Assembly (NCBI GenBank): GCA_039707465.1
Contig: CM077644.1
Coordinates: 186,049,462 to 186,113,461, forward strand
Length of the DNA stretch: 64,000 bases
DNA from: Rhabdophis nuchalis
Lineage: Eukaryota > Chordata > Lepidosauria > Squamata > Natricidae
Direction of reading: 5' to 3'
The position numbers and the translations under genes are program-made. Position 1 is the stretch's first letter, and each line of letters begins with the position of its first letter. Below, piece after piece: positions 11,434 to 21,379 of this stretch. Under the pieces are notes generated by a model. It had not been told where the DNA came from and did not search any database. It saw nothing but the letters and a program-made list of their open reading frames with translations.

Positions 11434-12500
11434 TTATTGCTAAAAGCCTATGCCCAGGAATCTTCTCAGCTAACAATTGGCAGCATAAAAAAGAGACTTA
11501 AATAAAGGTCAAGAGCAGTCGGGATGAGGGTTAGATTTCATTTTCTCATGGCTATATAGGGGCTCCAGGCTGGTCCCCCTTTTCACTCTGTCCCCTGGTT
11601 TTGCCATCTCTTCTCTTACAGATCTCAAGTATACTTATTTACCATGGACATATTCTATATTTTAATAGCTGCTTCTGTGAATTAGAGTCTTTATTTTGCA
11701 TTTGGGGCCTTTTGGTGACTATCTTTCAAAATGTATTGGCTTGAGTTTCTATTCTTGTTCATTTTTATTCTCAGTCGTTACTGGTTTCAATGCCCATCTT
11801 TTTATAAACAAAAAATAATAATAAAAGACCACACGTAAAAAAAAAAGTACTTTCATCTAAGATGGAGCACAAGATGCCATATGCTTTTTTTGTTATTATT
11901 TTAAGATTTTACAGGGTAGAGACAAGACATTTTTTTGTGCGGCTATTGATAATATTATAGGAGAAATAGCTTTTCCTGAAAGAAAATCAAATTGTTTGAT
12001 GGAACTTAAAAAACGAAGTTTTGTTTGCATATTTGCTTGTCAGAAAACATTCATAAGCAACAGTCTTTTCCATCATTTACTGAGATGAAACAAAGTGAAG
12101 CAAGTGAGAGAATCATCAGAAGTTGATGAAAGGCAAAATCTTTTTTAAATGCATTAAAAAAAAACTGAATTCCATTTAATTCCAGATTAAAGCTGTAAGT
12201 ATGGACGGAAAGTTTCCTTCCCTTTGTCAGAGGTTCAGTAGAGTCTTAACAAAAACCTATTGATTCAGAAGTTGGGTACCTGTTGAAGACAATGTCAGGG
12301 ACTGAGGTACAAGTGAGGAAAAGCCCTACAGGTTATAAACCATCAATATAATGCTGCTTTTGCTAATGGGAAACAGCATTACATTTCTTCTTATTATAAA
12401 CAATGGACTGCACATTCTTTCTGTTGAAGAAAGGGTCTTTGGCCATCCGGCCCCTTGCAATATTTTCAAACAGAAGGTAGCAGTGTGAGTTTAATATTCA
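11434..12500. other. Unique AT-rich stretch
   Basis: No gene or recognised repeat. Confidence 0.5.
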
Positions 12501-12508
12501 TGCATATC

Positions 12509-12761
12509 CAAGGTGGTATTCAGCAGGTTCTGAACAGTTCTGGAGAACCGATAGCGGAAATTTTGAGTAGTTTGAAGAATCGGTAAATGCCACCTCTGAC
12601 TGGCCTTGCCCCCATCTATTCTCTGCCTCCCGAGTCCCAGATGATTGGAAGGGAATGGGGATTTTACAATGTCCTTCTCCTGCCACACCCATCAAGCCAC
12701 ATCACGCCCACCAAGCCATGCTCACAGAACCGGTAGTAAAAAAAATTGAATCCCACCACTA
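12509..12761. mobile_element. hAT-type nonautonomous element (GGTGGGATT family)
   Basis: Left end CAAGGTGGTATTC and right end GAATCCCACCACTA. Flanking octamers TGCATATC (12501) and TGCCTATA (12762) match at 6 of 8. Inside are the family hallmarks GGAGAACCG, CTATTCTCTGCCTCC and ACCGGTAGTAAA, in reverse orientation to the copies at 19441 and 58038. Confidence 0.85.
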
Positions 12762-12769
12762 TGCCTATA

Positions 12770-13818
12770 CTGAATGCTATAGCTATAGTACAGAAACTCT
12801 CTCCTCACCAACGATGGGAAGATCTTGAGATTAGATGGATCCAGAGATTTGGAGAGGGAGTGAGAAGAGTAATCACAACGATAATCTCCTCTTATATGTC
12901 TATCAAGTTGTAAAAAAAATGCAAGAAGAACCTTTCAGTCAACTGCACAATGTGGTGACATCTTCAGATGTATGGCACCAATCTTGGCCTATATGAGCAC
13001 TAAGTTAAGGAAAATTAGTCTGGATTGCCTTTTTAGATTTCTTCCATGTCATCCCCTAGTCCCTGCAATGAAGTTCAGGCATGCTCTTAAAATATATTAG
13101 ACAGATGTTTCACCTTCATTATGGGAGGATTATGAACTTGTTAATTGAAAATCTTCCAGTTTTTCAATGTGTTTGATTTCTTTCCTGGCAGTGTGTACAT
13201 GTGTGAAATGGCTATTTTTCAATTGTAGCAGAAACCAAGACGCTCTGATGGAGCAGGAGATAATATGAAAGGAGAAGGAATAGTTTTATCCACGATATGA
13301 ATAATTTATCACATGACTTCTTTAAAAAAAATTAAAATCCCAAAAACAAGACACCAAATGCATTTACATTTCAATCCAGGGAGAAGCAGAGGGTTTATCC
13401 TACATTTTCAAGTTATTACATCCAATGTTATCAGAGCTGTTGCCTTATGCAACTTCATGTAAAGTAATTGAACTCATACTGGCTGATGCAACAAGCATGA
13501 GCATTCCAGAAACATAGAAGAAAGGAAATACATACTTGATGATTTCACTTCTATTTTCCCAGCCTGCTTTTTTATATATAGTTTTCATTAAAAGTTTAAC
13601 AACAAACTAAATAAAAACAGAAAAAAGTGAAAAAGAAAGATCAGAAAAAGCTAAAGATGCAATAAAGAAAAAGAAAATATGAAAGTAGGAAGTAGGACTT
13701 AATCTGTTTCCATTTAAAAATCCCACAATATTTTTACCCTGCTAATTTTTTATTATATTTTCAACTATATGCTCCCACCATTTTTTCATTACTGGCAAAT
13801 TACAATTATAAAATGCAA
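12770..13818. other. Unique AT-rich stretch
   Basis: No gene or recognised repeat. Confidence 0.5.
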
Positions 13819-13820
13819 TA

Positions 13821-14276
13821 CAGGTAGTCCTCAATTTACAACCTTTTGTTTAGTGGCAGTCCAAAGTTACATTGGCACTGAAAAAGGGACTTATGACCAT
13901 TTTTCATACTTAGGATTGTTGTAGCATTCCCATGGTCAAGTGATTAAAATTCAGATACTTGGTAATTGACTGCGTTACTAACTTAACAGCCAGCAGTTCA
14001 GCAGTTTGATTCTCACCAGCTCAAGGTTGACTCAGCCTTCCATCCTCCCGAAGTCGGTAAAATGACAACCCAGATTGTTGGGGGTTGTATGCTGACTCTG
14101 TAACAGAGAGGGTTATGAAACATTATAAAGTGATATATAAGTCTAATTGCTATTGCTATTAACTGCAGGGATTCATTTAACAACTGTGGAAGAAAGATCA
14201 AAACTCACTGGACACCTGTTTCATTTAGCAACAGACATTTTGGGCTCAATTGTGGTCGTACGTTGAGGACTACCTA
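13821..14276. mobile_element. TA-flanked 'CAGGTAGTCC' DNA element carrying a SINE
   Basis: Left end CAGGTAGTCCTCAATTTAC, right end GTTGAGGACTACCTA, with TA at 13819-13820 and 14277-14278. The interior breaks off after TTACTAACTTAACAG and resumes at AACTGCAGGGATTCA, with a SINE of about 170 bp in between. Confidence 0.87.
13990..14160 (+). mobile_element. Squamate tRNA SINE (GCTATT-tail), 5'-truncated
   Basis: Runs from CAGCAGTTTGATTCTCACCA through CAAGGTTGACTCAGCC, GGTAAAATGACAACCCAGA and ATATAAGTCTAATTGC to GCTATT. It is inserted in the TA-flanked element, with a short TTAAC-like repeat at both junctions. The inner part of the element has lost about 10 bp relative to the copy at 11297. Confidence 0.88.
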
Positions 14277-14278
14277 TA

Positions 14279-15009
14279 CAAATTACATTTAATTATTTTG
14301 ACAACTGTGTTATGTCATTGTTTATAATAAATTTGTGTGGTCTTCTTGCAAGAGCTGAATGTATCATCTAATGTGTCTTTGGCTTCTTTGCACAATGCGT
14401 GCTTTGAATCGCTTGATGACTTTTCAGTTCTGGCCTTGATTGCATTAGTGTGTTTGTTTTTATTGCATTATTTTGATATTCATGTTTTGCTTCCTGTACA
14501 TTTAATAAATTCCAATTTTTAATTAGCATCAATGCTTGTTCTTGGCTGTCTTTTACATAATCAGTCAAAAGATATTTTCCTTCTTTGACAGTTTGTTTAC
14601 CTTGAAGTAAATCTCTGCCTCTATTTCCCAAGCCTTTGGAGGCCATTGTGTAGGATTCCACAGGCATTTGTAAAACCATTTATTATTATACAGTCTAACA
14701 TTCTAACTTTATAACACAAGGACAGACTTTTGTATGACCTGCGTGAGACAGAAACAATATGCACATGTAAAACCTTAGGTAGGCAGTTACTTACATGGGA
14801 GAATTCCTGGTCCTGCAGATATCACAGAAATTTAAAGTACTAATAGCACCAACCATTTTGACAAAGGCCAAACATATAAATACAACAAAGTTATATTAAT
14901 ATAACAAAGTTATATTATTTAGTTCAGCAACATTTTAAGAAAGATAGAAACGGTCCCTTCCTCCTTTGTGAATGCAAGTGTAAAATGTTGGTGTAAAGTT
15001 TAGCAAATA
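14279..15009. other. Non-repeat stretch containing one coherent ORF
   Basis: No repeat recognised. It holds the 103-codon minus-strand ORF described separately and AT-rich flanks, including a repeated ATAACAAAGTTATAT near 14890-14915. Confidence 0.45.
14368..14679 (-). CDS. Unidentified 103-aa ORF, possible retrocopy or host exon
   Basis: I do not recognise this protein. It is lysine- and glutamine-rich with helical composition (for example DSQEQALMLIKNWN) and no low-complexity run, unlike most chance ORFs in this window, and it lies outside every repeat I can call. Upstream on the same strand are a possible acceptor ending TCTCACGCAG (about 14733-14750) and a donor-like CATGTAAGTA (about 14790), so an exon or a processed copy are both conceivable. 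There is no clean AATAAA or poly(A) tail after the stop. It could still be chance in AT-rich DNA. No start-site evidence beyond the ATG. Confidence 0.3.
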   Translation of the reverse strand: MVLQMPVESYTMASKGLGNRGRDLLQGKQTVKEGKYLLTDYVKDSQEQALMLIKNWNLLNVQEAKHEYQNNAIKTNTLMQSRPELKSHQAIQSTHCAKKPKTH

Positions 15010-15017
15010 CTATAGAG

Positions 15018-15492
15018 CAGAGATGTCAAACTGGATTTCTTCGAAGTCCAGATCAGCATTTTAGTTTTCTGCGGACCGGCGAGGGGGGGGGGAGTGGGAG
15101 GAGGCAGGACATATGCCTCCTGCAATATCCTGCCAGTCAAAATTGGGTGCGGGGGTGCGCAGCCTCCTCTACCCTATTTTTGGCCTGAACAGTCTCCTGA
15201 GCACTGTACCGGCCAAAACCTAGCATGGGGTGGCCACATGCGGCTCTTCTGTGCTTCGTTTTTGGCCTCACCAGTCTCTGGCAGAACTCTGCCAGCCAAA
15301 AACAGGTTGCACAGAGGCCTCCGCATGGCCCATTTTTTGCTGGCAGAGTGCTGCAGGAGGCCAAAAACGGTCTGCCGAGGGGGGGGGGCATGTTGCCTGC
15401 TTTGGCTGGCAGAGGCACTGTGGACCAGTCATTTGATATTTCCAGGCCAGCACCATGGCTTGGATTTAAGCACCTTGACTTTGACACCGCTG
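15018..15492. mobile_element. hAT-type element (GTGTCAAACTC family), first of a pair
   Basis: Left end CAGAGATGTCAAACTGG and right end TTGACTTTGACACCGCTG form inverted termini. The flanking octamers are CTATAGAG (15010) and CCATAGAT (15493), 6 of 8 identical. The GC-rich interior has alternating 'gccaaaa' and 'tggc' blocks, giving several spurious overlapping ORFs. It directly abuts the next element. Confidence 0.85.
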
Positions 15493-15500
15493 CCATAGAT

Positions 15501-15612
15501 GAGTATTTCTCAACCTGAGCAATGTTAGGCTATGTGGACTTCTAATTCTCAGAATCTGGGAATTGAAGTCCACACATCTTAACCTCAAACTTGCTGAGGT
15601 TGAGAAACACTG
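15501..15612. mobile_element. hAT-type hairpin MITE, second of a pair
   Basis: Left end GAGTATTTCTCAACCTGAG and right end CTGAGGTTGAGAAACACTG, with 'gtggacttctaattctcag' facing 'ctgggaattgaagtccac' in the middle. Flanked by CCATAGAT (15493) and CCATAGAC (15613), 7 of 8. It lies immediately after the octamer that closes the preceding element. Confidence 0.88.
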
Positions 15613-15620
15613 CCATAGAC

Positions 15621-16647
15621 CTTTCACATTAAATATTTTATGTGCGTTTGGCCAATTCCACTATAATTGTTACTGTATTTTTTTTAAAAAGTTGACCTAC
15701 CATTTCATTACAGGGGTTGACAACTGCTAACAGCTATAGCACATAAATACAAATAAACAGATGTAATAAGTAAGATAAAATCCAGCACTGCATAAAGCAA
15801 TAAAAGAACAGAAAATTAAAACAAAAGGTTTATGTTAGGAAATCTCAGATCAGTGTGACCACAGAAGTACTTCAGAAGGATCTGTCAGATTGATAGCTGG
15901 TTAAAAAGACTCCTCTGGCACTTCATATGCTTAAAAGAGCTCACATAATCTCATACCTACCCTTAATTATTTCGTTTACTAAATCCTTTCATTGCTAAAT
16001 CTACATATCTTAACAAGTTCTGAGATTGAGAATCCCTGGTTTGTACTGATTGCAATAAGAGCCAGCAGTTATTTTGTGATCCAAAAGGGCGTAACATGTT
16101 TTCCTACCTTAAGGTAAGACTTACAATTAATACTAAATGACCCATGATCCATTTTCATCCTTTTCAGGGGAATTTCCTTACCTAAACAGAGAAACATAAT
16201 GACCAAGAACACGCAAAAAAAGCAATGGGAGTGGGACGGACTTCTGATTTCCTGCTGGCTTCCCCATTGACTTTGATTGTGGGAAGCTGGCAGGAAGTGT
16301 TCAAAATCACAGTCATGTAGCATAATTAGGCTATGTATATAGATTAGTCTAATGCTGGTTAGTCCCGTCATCACCTTAGAAGAGTATCTATATGACATGG
16401 CTGCAGGGATGCTGCAATGGCCAGAACTTTGGAATAAAACTCATCCAAAGTTCCTTAACATTTCAATTCTACGGGAGTCTTGGGTCCTAGATTTATTCTT
16501 TAAGGCAATACATTTAAGATACCTGGCTTCAAAAATTGTTAGCCTATGATGCATCATTTTAGCTAATTGAAGGTTATAAACAGATAAGAGTATTTAAATG
16601 TTTTAGCTAATTTTAAAAAAAGAAAGTGCATAGTGATACAAGGGTAT
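15621..16647. other. Unique stretch
   Basis: No gene recognised. ORFs of 65-109 codons here have no recognisable motif. Confidence 0.45.
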
Positions 16648-16655
16648 CTCACTAG

Positions 16656-16831
16656 CAGTGGTGGGTTTCAAATTTTTTAGAACCTACTCTATAGGTGTGG
16701 CCTATTTTGTGGGCGTGGCTTGGCAGTCATGTGACAGGGTGGGAGTGGTCACCTTTTAAAATGTGGTGAAACTCATTTAACAACGCTCTTGCTTAGCAAC
16801 CAAAATTTTGGACTCAATTGTGCTGATAAAT

Positions 16832-16919
<88 letters not shown>

Positions 16920-17082
16920 TCCTTTCCTTTCCTTTCCTTTCCTTTCCTTCCCGTTGGGTCACTGGCAGCGGCGGGCCATATTTACTTCCAGGTACGCCGG
17001 TGGAACCCCCTCTCACCGGTTCTCTAAATTTCACCAACCGGCTCTCGCGAGTAGGTGCGAGCCTGCAGAAACCCACCACTGC
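16656..17082. mobile_element. hAT-type element with perfect TSD and internal microsatellite
   Basis: Termini CAGTGGTGGGTTT and AAACCCACCACTG are exact inverted repeats. Identical octamers CTCACTAG flank it (16648-16655 and 17083-17090). The interior includes a fragment resembling the right arm of the TA-flanked elements ('tagcaaccaaaattttgg') followed by a TTTC microsatellite. A relative in opposite orientation lies at 63380. Confidence 0.95.
16831..16952. repeat. (TTTC)n then (CCTTT)n microsatellite
   Basis: A pure tetranucleotide tract of about 90 bp changes into a CCTTT pentanucleotide tract. It explains the FLSFFLSF-type ORFs here. Confidence 0.97.
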
Positions 17083-17090
17083 TCACTAGG

Positions 17091-19432
17091 CTACCAAATG
17101 AAATACATGATTAAAGGAAGATAATCAAATGAATCTAAAGCTGAGGTTTCTCATCTTCCTACTCAATTGTACTACTTTCCTTTTGTGTTGGGCTATGTAT
17201 TTCTTCAACGCCAGTTTTAATTTCCAGCCCAAAGATAGTGCCAGTGGTGATTTTAAAGCATGACTTTGCTTACTATTGCCAGAACTTTAGGCTGGCCAAA
17301 GTTCAGGGTCTATATTTAGTCTCCTTATTTGGAGACTGGTGCCGTTTCCAAACTTCCATAAACTATTTTTTTTTAAAAAGCATATTGCAATTCTGCATAG
17401 TCTATTAATAACTGCATTGCACTACATATGGCTGCCCCCCCCCCCCAAATACGCTGACTCAATAACTGTGATAAAACATTCTGCAACATGTTTTTCATCT
17501 TCTGAAGATCAGGATAAAATGTAGGCCTCCCTCCCAGTTGCAAATCAAACCCCAGTTTGATTTGCAACAGAGAATTTTTATTATTCGTCTATATAAAATG
17601 TTGTCTTTTCTTATTTTAGTTCACAGACCTGCTTCTTTATTTTAAGGCAGAGGAAACTTAAGATTGTCGGGTAGGTTGAAATATGGGAAAATGGCATGAG
17701 TACCAGCCCCAAATTGTTGGCACAAGGCAAGACACGGTATTTATGAAATAGTTTCAGAACAGATGCAGTTGATTGTGGTAAAGATGCTATCAATTTGAAC
17801 TCCACTCCTCCTGCCTACTTAGAGGCATTCAGTAATCTTTTCAGGCTTATGCTGATTTCATCAGCAGGCACTGCCTTTCTTGGGTGCTTATGTGACATCC
17901 TGATCCGCGTGCAAAAAATGTGGGCTTTGCATCCCAAAATTGTGACATGGGATATACATCTAACAGATCCCAGAAAGCAGAGAGGGCCATTTCAAAAGAG
18001 ACATCTCAATAGAGGGAAGAGGAAAAAGTGAGGGTTAAACTCAAAGCAGCTCCATATTAATTACATTAGGTATACATTGAATACGAAATTCTATTACTAA
18101 AGTCTATTAATACTGAAGATCTTTCTACAAATCCAAATGGTTTCTTGTTTTTTATTTAGTCCATCAAATCCCAATTTCCCCTTTGGGGCTGTCCCTAGAT
18201 ACTTTCATATCTCAGCAACAATAAGGAAGTGGTTTGCAGTTAACATTTTCTAGTTGCTTTTCAATCTTTCAGGCTCCCACCACTGGGTTAGACTATAGTG
18301 TTAGAATTCTGTAGAAGTTTCTATCCAAGAACTAACCAGGCCTAATCCTGCTTAGTTTCTAACTTTGGACAAGATCAGCAAAGTGCTGCTTTCTTGCAGC
18401 CACCCTCAAAATACTCATTTCACACGAGTAAGTGCTGAAAGCCAAGCACAGGTTACTTGTCTGCATACAAGGCAGTAGAGAGAGATCTGAATCTACCTTA
18501 AAAAAATATTTTTTGCATGCTGTTCTCTCATTCCCAAAATAAGGGAGTTCCTTGCCCACTCATTTAGTTTTCTCTGTTTTGCAGGATCTCCCAGTTTCGT
18601 TGTTGTAAGGATGTAGGACCCCTTGTAGCAAGAGAGGTGGCAAACAAATTTAATAAATAAATCAATAAAATAAAAATATGCCACCTACATGGCATATTCT
18701 GGATGTTCTGTTGTAATTCAGGCCACCAACAGTTTCTAATGGAAAGGAATGAATGTCATTGGGCCTCTCCAACTATATATTATTGTTCAGTGGTGAGAAA
18801 TATGAGGTTCTAAAACCAGACACACAGGTACAAGATAGAGGTTAACTGGTTCGCTGTAGTACTTGCAACAAGGATCTGGCAGTCTTGATAGGCTATCATG
18901 TGAGTCAACCTACATATTAGAACCAAAGTGGTGGTTTTAGGGGTGTTGAGTGTCCAGTGCCTGCTGTTCCAACTTGTCCATGAAGTTGACTATGGCCAGA
19001 TTCAGGAGGCTTCCCTTAGTGACTCCAATTTGTTCATAAAATGCCTTATTTTTTTGGAAGTGGGAGACTTGTGCTGGCTGAAGTATTTTGTTTTCTGTGC
19101 TTTATTGTGTTCTAACCCACCCTCACCTCTTGCAGTTTGACTAATTATTAAAAGGGACAGAAATGTACTCTCCGAGTGTTTTCAAGAAAATGTGATGCAG
19201 ATTTTTTTAAATGATAATTTTCTTTCCACAAACTACTTCCTTTTCCTCTCAATCACTGGTGGGGTTTTAAACAAAGCTGTTCTGCATATCAAACAACCAC
19301 TAAGTGTGCACGCACGCATATACACACACACACAGACGTGTCCAGTAAAACTCACTGATAGAAAGCAATTGGGAATTGCAATTCAGGAGTGAAAAGGTGA
19401 GGCAGCAAGCAGGGAATTTTTTTTTCTGATGG
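17091..19432. other. Unique stretch of 2.3 kb
   Basis: No convincing gene. It holds a C9 homopolymer near 17435, a perfect small palindrome at 17537-17568, and at about 18625-18675 an L2/CR1-like tail ('gaggtggcaaacaaattt' then AATAAATAAAT). Confidence 0.45.
17537..17568. repeat. Perfect 14-bp inverted repeat with 4-nt loop
   Basis: GTTGCAAATCAAAC, then CCCA, then its exact reverse complement. Isolated and not part of a recognised transposon family. The arm contains an octamer-like ATGCAAAT variant (TTGCAAATC). Confidence 0.8.
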
Positions 19433-19440
19433 GTGCCATA

Positions 19441-19674
19441 CTGTGGTGGGATTCAAAATTTTTTACTACCGATTCTGTGAGCATGGCTTGGTGGCATGGC
19501 AGGGGAAGGTTACTGCAAAATCCCCATTTCCTCCCGATCAGCTGAGACTCAGGAGGCAGAGAATAGATGGGGGCAGGGCCAGTCAGAGGTGATATTTACT
19601 GATTCTCTGAACTACTCAAAATTTCCACTACCGGTTCTCCAGAACTGGTCAGAACCTGCTGAACACCACCTCTG
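19441..19674. mobile_element. hAT-type element (GGTGGGATT family)
   Basis: Left end CTGTGGTGGGATTC, right end AACACCACCTCTG. Flanks GTGCCATA (19433) and GTGTCATA (19675) match at 7 of 8. This uninterrupted copy preserves GGTGATATTTACTGATTC at the place where the copy at 58038 carries a second transposon, so it serves as the empty-site reference. Confidence 0.9.
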
Positions 19675-19713
19675 GTGTCATAGTGTCTACAATATGCTTT
19701 GAATCCTTTAGAA

Positions 19714-19818
19714 CAGGGGTCTCCAACCTTTGCAACTTTAAGTCTGAAGGACTTCAGCTCCCAGACTCTGGGAGCTGAAGTCCTTCAGACTTAAAGTTGC
19801 AAAGGTTGGAGATCCCTG
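19714..19818. mobile_element. Palindromic hAT-type MITE, centre-deleted, perfect TSD
   Basis: Termini CAGGGGTCTCCAACC and GGTTGGAGATCCCTG. Octamers CTTTAGAA are identical on both sides (19706-19713 and 19819-19826). The arms meet directly at 'agctcccagactctgggagct', so about 30 bp of the usual centre is missing compared with 8100. Confidence 0.95.
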
Positions 19819-19936
19819 CTTTAGAAGGCAACACCAACACATCTCAGGAGGAGTTTTACTTACAATGGCTTAGTGTTAAGCCAGAATCAACACAGAATAG
19901 GAACAACTGTGCAGATATGCTCTCACTGATTCAGTA

Positions 19937-20311
19937 TAGGTAGTCCTTAACTTACAACAGTTCATTTAGTGAGCATTCAAAGTTACAATGGCATTGAAAA
20001 AAAGTGACTTATGACTGATTTTCACACTTACGAGCATCCCCATGATCACATGATCAAAATTCAGACGCTGGGCAAATGGTTCCTATTTATGATGGTTGCA
20101 ATGTCCTTGGGTCATGCGATCACCTTTTGTGACTTTCTGATAAGGAAAGTCGATGGGGAAGCCAGATTCACTTAACAACAGTGTTACTAACTTAACAGAT
20201 GCAGTGATTCCTTTAACAACTGTGGCAGAATTGTCATAAAATGGTGCAAAACTCACTTAACAAATGTTTCACTTAGCAACATAATTGTAGTTGTAACTCG
20301 AGGGCTACCTG
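19937..20311. mobile_element. TA-flanked 'CAGGTAGTCC' DNA element, complete reference copy
   Basis: Left end TAGGTAGTCCTTAACTTAC and right end GTAACTCGAGGGCTACCTG, with TA at 19935-19936 and 20312-20313. About 375 bp, uninterrupted, non-coding, with many TTAACAAC/TTAGCAAC repeats. It is the reference used to split the interrupted copies at 6135, 13821, 38620 and 57868. Confidence 0.9.
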
Positions 20312-20313
20312 TA

Positions 20314-21177
20314 TCTGGCATTCTCTGGCAATCTCTCCCTAATTTCTCTTATCACATTTTTTTTAATCGCTTCTCTCATTATCCTCTGAAGTCCTCCATG
20401 CCCTAATCTCAGTTTGCCTGTTTCTCTACTGTCAATTATAAATAAATAAATTTTCCCAGAACCTCTTGGAGACACTTGCACCAACATTAATTTAAATAAA
20501 GAAACAAAGGCATTCATTCATATAAAATGTCCAATTCTCCAGCCAATAGGCAACCTGGCATGCATAATAGTTCAATCAATCTGCAAAATAAGAAACATTG
20601 TTATGTGAGAGATTTGTAATCAATGAGCTAGTTCATAATAATTCAGTTACGATTTATATAAATTTAAAATAAATATAATCTGGTTGTAAATTGTATCTAG
20701 AGAGTGATGCAAGATGCAGCAAATACTAGAATGCAAAAATGAATGCATCATGCTTCATGTATTTACATGAAGAAGGACAGCATTACCTTTCTTTGGTGAG
20801 CAGAGAAGTTTACAGAAGTTTGTGCAAATGGCCCTGGGCATAACTGAAACGAAGTAATGTGGTCAGCTGTTTGCCAGACAATAAAAACAAAGAACCAGTT
20901 TTCTGGACAGGTAGAAGAATCTTATTGCAAATGCCATCTGATTGTCAGCTTCTGTCCATTCTTATTTATTTTTGTTTATTAAATTTACAGTATTTGCCAT
21001 TCATGTTGTTTCAAAGCAACTCTGGGAGGCTTTTGGTTTTAATTGTGATGCATCTCCCTTGCTTTGACATGGCAAAGGTTTCATTTTAATTTTTTTGCAA
21101 TTCAGATTTATAGTGTTGGAAGAAATGTCCTTCTGGGATCAGTTCCAAGTGGGGAAAAAGACACTGCTTGGAAAGAT
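20314..21177. other. Unique AT-rich stretch
   Basis: No gene or recognised repeat. Confidence 0.5.
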
Positions 21178-21199
21178 AATAATAATAATAATAATAATT
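21178..21199. repeat. (AAT)n tail of the LINE
   Basis: Seven AAT units at the 3' terminus of the LINE. They form the element tail and are not an independent microsatellite. Confidence 0.85.
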
Positions 21200-21379
21200 T
21201 AATTTCTATCCCGCTCTCTCTCCCCAAGGGGACTCGAGGCGGGGCACAGGCAATTAAAAATACAAATAGACCACAAACAAATACAAAATACAAAGTTAAA
21301 AATAAATTAAATAAATCCTGCGCTAAAACCCATAACTAAACTAAAAATTACCCCTAAAAAACCCTGACCTAAAAAGAGA

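Noticed and set aside
18788..18850. CAGTGGTGAGAAATATGAGG as a hAT end
   Set aside because: No matching right terminus or octamer duplication was found.
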